This document shows, piece by piece, positions 59,865-64,000 of a stretch of 64,000 nucleotides of DNA. Position numbers and translations under genes: made by a program. Position 1 is the stretch's first letter. Each line of letters starts with the position of its first letter. Under the pieces are notes generated by a model, which saw nothing but the letters and a program-made list of their open reading frames with translations, had not been told where the DNA came from and did not search any database. Source of the stretch: Membranipora membranacea (lineage: Eukaryota > Bryozoa > Gymnolaemata > Cheilostomatida > Membraniporidae); the NCBI GenBank assembly GCA_914767715.1, contig OU612071.1:24737681-24801680 (forward strand), written 5' to 3'.

Positions 59865-60736
59865 AGTGCTCTCCAAACTCTTTTTGATCCTCAACTGTGT
59901 TAAAAAAAATATGACAATGTGATGTGTAAGGTGCAACAAAATTCATACATTTGGAAAAAAATGATGCACATCAGTGATTAAAGAAGACACAGTCGCAATA
60001 TCATAAGCAATAGCAGAAGAAGAATTTGAAAATTGAGTCACTGATGATGATGATAAAAAGTAACAGGTTGAAACTGGATACTTTATATTTCCTAGTCTTT
60101 CTTTAAAATATTAGTTTTGATACGTTTTCATCATTATATTTTAACATTTAAATTGAAACATCCCTTTCCTGATCAAGCTCATCGACAAACTGTGATACAA
60201 ACAAATAAATATTGATGGTTGCTTGTTTTTAATTTAATTTAATTTCAATTTAAATAGCACACTTTAATTCAAAAAAGTGACAGTACTAAACAATATCCAT
60301 TGTACACCCTACACAGAACGAGAACATAGATATGACCAAGAGAAGGTAAAGATATATAAATTCCATTCGCTGCCACACCAACAGGCAGGGAATAGATTTG
60401 CACAATTCCATTGATGTCTTTACTAAAACATTACCAATTATTACCTATTAACAATTAAATAATACCCACCGATATGGATAAGAGCAGCAGTTCAAGATTG
60501 TGTTGAGTGAGGCTGTCTCCCTGTTTGCCATTTGCATAAAAGATGATAAAAAGCACCAAAGCTTTCTACTTATACCATTTGGTAGACCATCAACAGCTTT
60601 TCAATCAATTTTGTAATTTTTCTAAATTAACTAGACATATATTCATTCCTTTGTTATGGCCTGATTTAAAGTTCAGCTAGCCAAATGTACTTTCGACTGT
60701 ATTGTAATCATAAACCGTTGTCTGCTGAAATCAATG
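59865..60736. other. upstream region of the PAN/lectin gene
   Basis: No TATA box at a convincing distance and no other gene were identified. Short AT tracts at 60226-60262 are the only feature. Confidence 0.4.
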
Positions 60737-61066
60737 TTATTCAGTAGACACTATGGTATCAGCAATAAAGGAACGGATCCATTATTCATGAGCGTTAGCT
60801 TTACATATGTGACAGGTTAATGAGAATATATTGTCTTATAAATCAGAGAAGTTGAATGATACCTGCGGCCAATTGGAAATTAAAGCAGATGAAAAATTGT
60901 AAACTCTAATACAAACAAGCAAGTCCAGTGAACTTTACCAGCTATATCACATGGGCTTCTATATTACACATAATTACTTAGGGAGGAAAGTACAGGAGGT
61001 TTTCGCCAGCAAAACTTGAAGCAAAAATCAATAGTGAAACCTTACTGTCACTGACACTGTATATGG
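60737..61066 (+). repeat. locus-specific direct repeat, copy 1
   Basis: This ~330-bp block is closely matched at 62208-62505 and more distantly at 63247-63620, all in the same orientation. Shared landmarks are ATCAGCAATAAAGGAACG-like starts, CTCTAATACAAACAAGCAAG and TTAGGGAGGAAAGTACAGGA. Stops interrupt both strands in this copy. Confidence 0.75.
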
Positions 61067-61342
61067 CAAACTTTATCCTAAATATCTATACAATCAACAA
61101 ACGTTTTTAGCTGCAACTGTTTAAACAAAGAAGACAGAAGTAGTTTAATATACTAAATTCACAGTGGTCTTGTGCACTTTCGCAAAAATTGACTATGCAT
61201 ACTAAGATCTCGACAACAAAGTAATAATTAAGTAAGAATGATTAAAAAATACCTGTTCTGATATGAAATGGACAAAATTTCTAAAACAGCTGGGAGGATA
61301 AAACCTTCATAAATAAGTTTTATATGTGTGGTGAGATGGAAC

Positions 61343-61359
61343 GAGTTGTCCCCTCCCGG
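61343..61359 (-). repeat. 17-bp perfect inverted repeat, right member
   Basis: GAGTTGTCCCCTCCCGG, complement of the 58729-58745 sequence. Confidence 0.6.
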
Positions 61360-61738
61360 GAAGAGGAAGCATAACTCAAAAAATCACTTAACGCCTAATC
61401 ACACTAATTGGACGGCTATCATGGTCAACTCTTGCTATGACACGGAAGGTTTCATGCAGTTGTTTCCCTTAGTCTCATACTCCCTACCAATTTATGCCAT
61501 GAGACTTCAACCGAGAACACAAGCGCAATTATCGTCAGCTATACGGAGCAGCTGACATTTATATTATATTATTAAAGACGCTCGAGGAATGCAATTATGG
61601 AGATATCGATGAATATGACCGCAGCAATCTATGCAGGCTCATTCTTTTCTGGGCAGGGTCCCTGCTGCTGCCTAACCAAACTAAGTCTTGATATAGATAT
61701 ATACAGTATGCTAACAGCTATATACAGTATGCCAACAG

Positions 61739-61970
61739 ATCGCTTCTCGGCCTATTGGTTAAGATCAAAGTGTCATGGTTAATGGCTGATAAGTGCCAGC
61801 TTCAGTTTCTGGCAGCTTGCTGCACACTCACGATAAGGAGGTCCACCATGGCCACACCTCTAGGATGCAACCTAGCTTGCTAGGATGTATCACAACCTCA
61901 GTATGAGGACACCGAGCAACTTGCATCCCTCTTTAGGGGCAGCCCACCCTCTGTTTTGTCATAAAAAGGG
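61739..61970 (+). mobile_element. U2-headed SINE, solo copy with 12-bp TSD
   Basis: It begins ATCGCTTCTCGGCCTATTGG, matching U2 snRNA from its first nucleotide, and carries the same body and tail as the 54.6-kb pair. Flanks GTATGCCAACAG (61727-61738) and GTATGCTAACAG (61971-61982) form a target duplication with one mismatch, showing insertion by LINE-type retrotransposition. Confidence 0.85.
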
Positions 61971-62207
61971 GTATGCTAACAGCTCAGTCCTCTTAGATGG
62001 TTCCAGGGTACCTGGTATCACATAGTCGATGTAAACAGCTTGCATCAGTACATGGAAATTGAAGGCTGGTATAAAGATTTACACAGTATGCGCATAGTGC
62101 AATCTCTATTAGACAACCTGCGGGCTGGCAGGTACTGCGGTATCTCATCGTTGATTAGCAGCTGCCATCAGTACATTGACATATACCAGCCGATCCGCAT
62201 CGAGCAT

Positions 62208-62505
62208 TTGCTCAGTAGATACCATGATATCAGCTATAGAAGAACTGATCAATTAGTCATGAGCGTTTGCTTTACATAGTTGACAGGTAAATTAGAATCT
62301 GATGTCTTATAAATCAGAGGAGTTGAATGATATCTGCGGTCAATTGGAATTTGAAGCAGATACAAAATTGTAAACTCTAATACAAACAAGCAAGTCCGGT
62401 GTACTTTACCAGCTATATCACATGGGCTTCTATATTACACAGTATTACTTAGGGAGGAAAGTACAGGAGCTTTTCGCCAGCAAAATTTGAAGCAAAAATA
62501 GTTTT
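62208..62505 (+). repeat. locus-specific direct repeat, copy 2
   Basis: Closest relative of copy 1 (60737-61066): long shared runs through the CTCTAATACAAACAAGCAAG segment and the AGGGAGGAAAGTACAGGAG segment. A minus frame running out of it (62449-62658) has no recognised domain. Confidence 0.75.
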
Positions 62506-63246
62506 GGATGGGTAAGAACCATCAAATGCAACAAGCTCTAGCAATACGATGTGCATGTTACCCATATTTTTCTTAATTACACTGTTCTGAACCGCCGTGT
62601 CTACTTTCATGTCACCCCAAGCCCATTTAACCTGCGCTTTCATTGCAGTGACAAACATTGTTTAGGCTTCATGGTGTTAAATATGTGGTTTAATTGCCAC
62701 TCAATAATGTTCCATTATCCACAAATTATTCTCAACTGATTTTTTCTAGCAAGGTCGTGATTTGTCATCAAATTTAGGAGTGTACAATAGTTGTGCTTAA
62801 AACAGGTTGACATTTTGACACATGGTTTCCAGTATTAATAGCAAGAACCTCATTGCATAACCTACCCACATAAATTCATCCGACAGAACGATTGTGAATT
62901 TGATATAGTATATATTGTCTCAATCCCTGGCCACTAAGGATAAATAAAGACCACGTCATTTTTTGTGAAAGGGATATAATAGTGTACAATATCATATTTT
63001 GGTTATAAGAGTGTCAATTGCTACCGTTTGTATTGTTATCTGAATTTGGAACAGCATTTTTGGGAAGGTAGCTCTTACACACAATTCCTCGGTCAGCACG
63101 AGCAACATCTGAATTGGTTACAATCATTTCAAATTCTACAAGAACTGCCCTTATAATATTTGTATCATTAAACCTAATTATAATTTGCAAAATTATGTAA
63201 TTTTTGATAGTCCGGTAATCCTATATCATCATCTCCATTGAAATAG
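62506..63246. other. no recognised gene
   Basis: Only short frames lie between repeat copies 2 and 3; no domain or RNA gene is seen. Confidence 0.4.
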
Positions 63247-63620
63247 ATGCAATTCAGTAAACACTATGATATCAGCGATAAAAGAACAGATCAATTACTC
63301 TTGAGCGATTGTTTTTGCAGGCGAAAGGTTAATGATGATTTGCTGTCGCATCATATAAAACTTAAGAACTTAAATGATACATGCTGCCAAATAGAATTTA
63401 ATTCAAATGCATACATTTCCACAAAAAAACAAGTCCAGTGTTCTTTATCAGCCAAATAACTTGAGATGCTATTGAACACATGTAAATATAAAGAGCATAG
63501 TACATGGGATACCCTCAAACCTATTGGTACTACAAATATCTTCGGCCAGAAATCAATGTAGAAAGTGTACTACTGACACTGGCATTGGGTATGATAAATA
63601 ATCTCTTGCATCTCTTTATG
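63247..63620 (+). repeat. locus-specific direct repeat, copy 3, diverged
   Basis: It aligns with copies 1 and 2 at the start (ACTATGATATCAGCGATAAA) and in scattered blocks afterwards. Unlike them it keeps a 70-codon open frame (63247-63459) with several Cys residues, which hints that the ancestral unit might have been coding. Confidence 0.55.
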
Positions 63621-64000
63621 TTTCAGGTGCAACTCTGAGCCCTCCAGCTGTACTGCCTCCACTCAGGCTCCAAACTCAACATAGCTCTACATAGCTGCTT
63701 CAAATCGAACTTTCTATGTAGCTTCCTATGATGATACACCACATCTTCCGTCTAAACACACTGTTATTGAAGCTCGGTGACCAGAAACCAGTATTGTTGG
63801 TAATGTTCAAATATGCCCAGGTATTGTATATAATGCATCCATATGGATCAGTAGTTCGGGGAACACAGTGAAGATCTGATGGTGGCAGGATAAAGTCAAG
63901 ATGATGTGCTGAGGGGGTGTCTTGTACCATCAAAAAAAAACAAAAGCTAATGATGTAATAACTCAAGTTGAGACAGAATGACCGGAAATTATATCAATTT
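63621..64000. other. no recognised gene at right edge
   Basis: A minus frame at 63700-63966 has several N-glycosylation-type motifs (NIT, NNT, NNS) and Cys residues, but no domain I can name. It may be an exon of a secreted protein continuing beyond the window. Confidence 0.25.

Noticed and set aside
1-64000. CRISPR arrays, bacterial operons or rRNA genes
   Set aside because: No regularly spaced repeats with unique spacers and no rRNA-like sequence were seen; the intron-rich layout is that of an animal genome.

Overview
This window looks like intron-bearing, AT-rich animal DNA, most likely from an aquatic invertebrate. The evidence is GT-AG introns with readable phases, small secreted lectin-type proteins built from PAN/apple, C-type lectin and fucolectin-like modules, and a very mixed load of animal transposons. 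A lophotrochozoan is my guess from the lectin style, but no gene here fixes the phylum.

Two lectin-type host genes lie on the minus strand. One (52.7-59.9 kb) is a complete four-exon secreted PAN + C-type lectin gene. The other (33.8-34.8 kb, perhaps starting near 35.3 kb) is the C-terminal part of a fucolectin/F5-8C-like gene. A truncated rhodopsin-type GPCR reading frame sits at 8.9-9.7 kb on the plus strand. Two transposase-derived genes look intact in the parts that can be read: an eight-exon Kolobok-like gene (0.8-4.8 kb, minus) and a Tc1/mariner-IS630-like gene (49.4-51.5 kb, minus). Their exons join in consistent phase, unlike every other transposase here.

Most of the rest is mobile DNA. 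From left to right: a tRNA-carrying MITE (2.2 kb) and a 0.95 kb element (5.4-6.4 kb), both with 10-bp target duplications; a broken P-element/THAP9 transposase (9.7-12.5 kb); a CR1/L2-like LINE (14.7-16.4 kb) with a close second copy (28.0-29.0 kb); further LINE pieces (18.2, 19.0-20.1, 22.3-23.9, 39.1-42.4, 43.9 kb); a near-complete hAT element with two nonsense codons (23.9-27.8 kb); a PIF/Harbinger element with both of its proteins (29.0-31.5 kb), split by about 450 bp of CCCT repeat; nested LINEs (39.7-41.8 kb inside 39.1-42.4 kb); a foldback element (46.2-47.3 kb); a palindromic MITE (48.4-48.8 kb); and a TTAA-flanked element (56.3-57.9 kb) in a lectin intron.

The most unusual item is a short interspersed element whose 5' end matches the first ~35 nt of U2 spliceosomal RNA. 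It occurs as a tandem pair (54.6-55.1 kb), a solo copy with a 12-bp target duplication (61.7-62.0 kb) and a fragment (46.1-46.2 kb). All calls come from reading the sequence and translations by eye; no database search was run.
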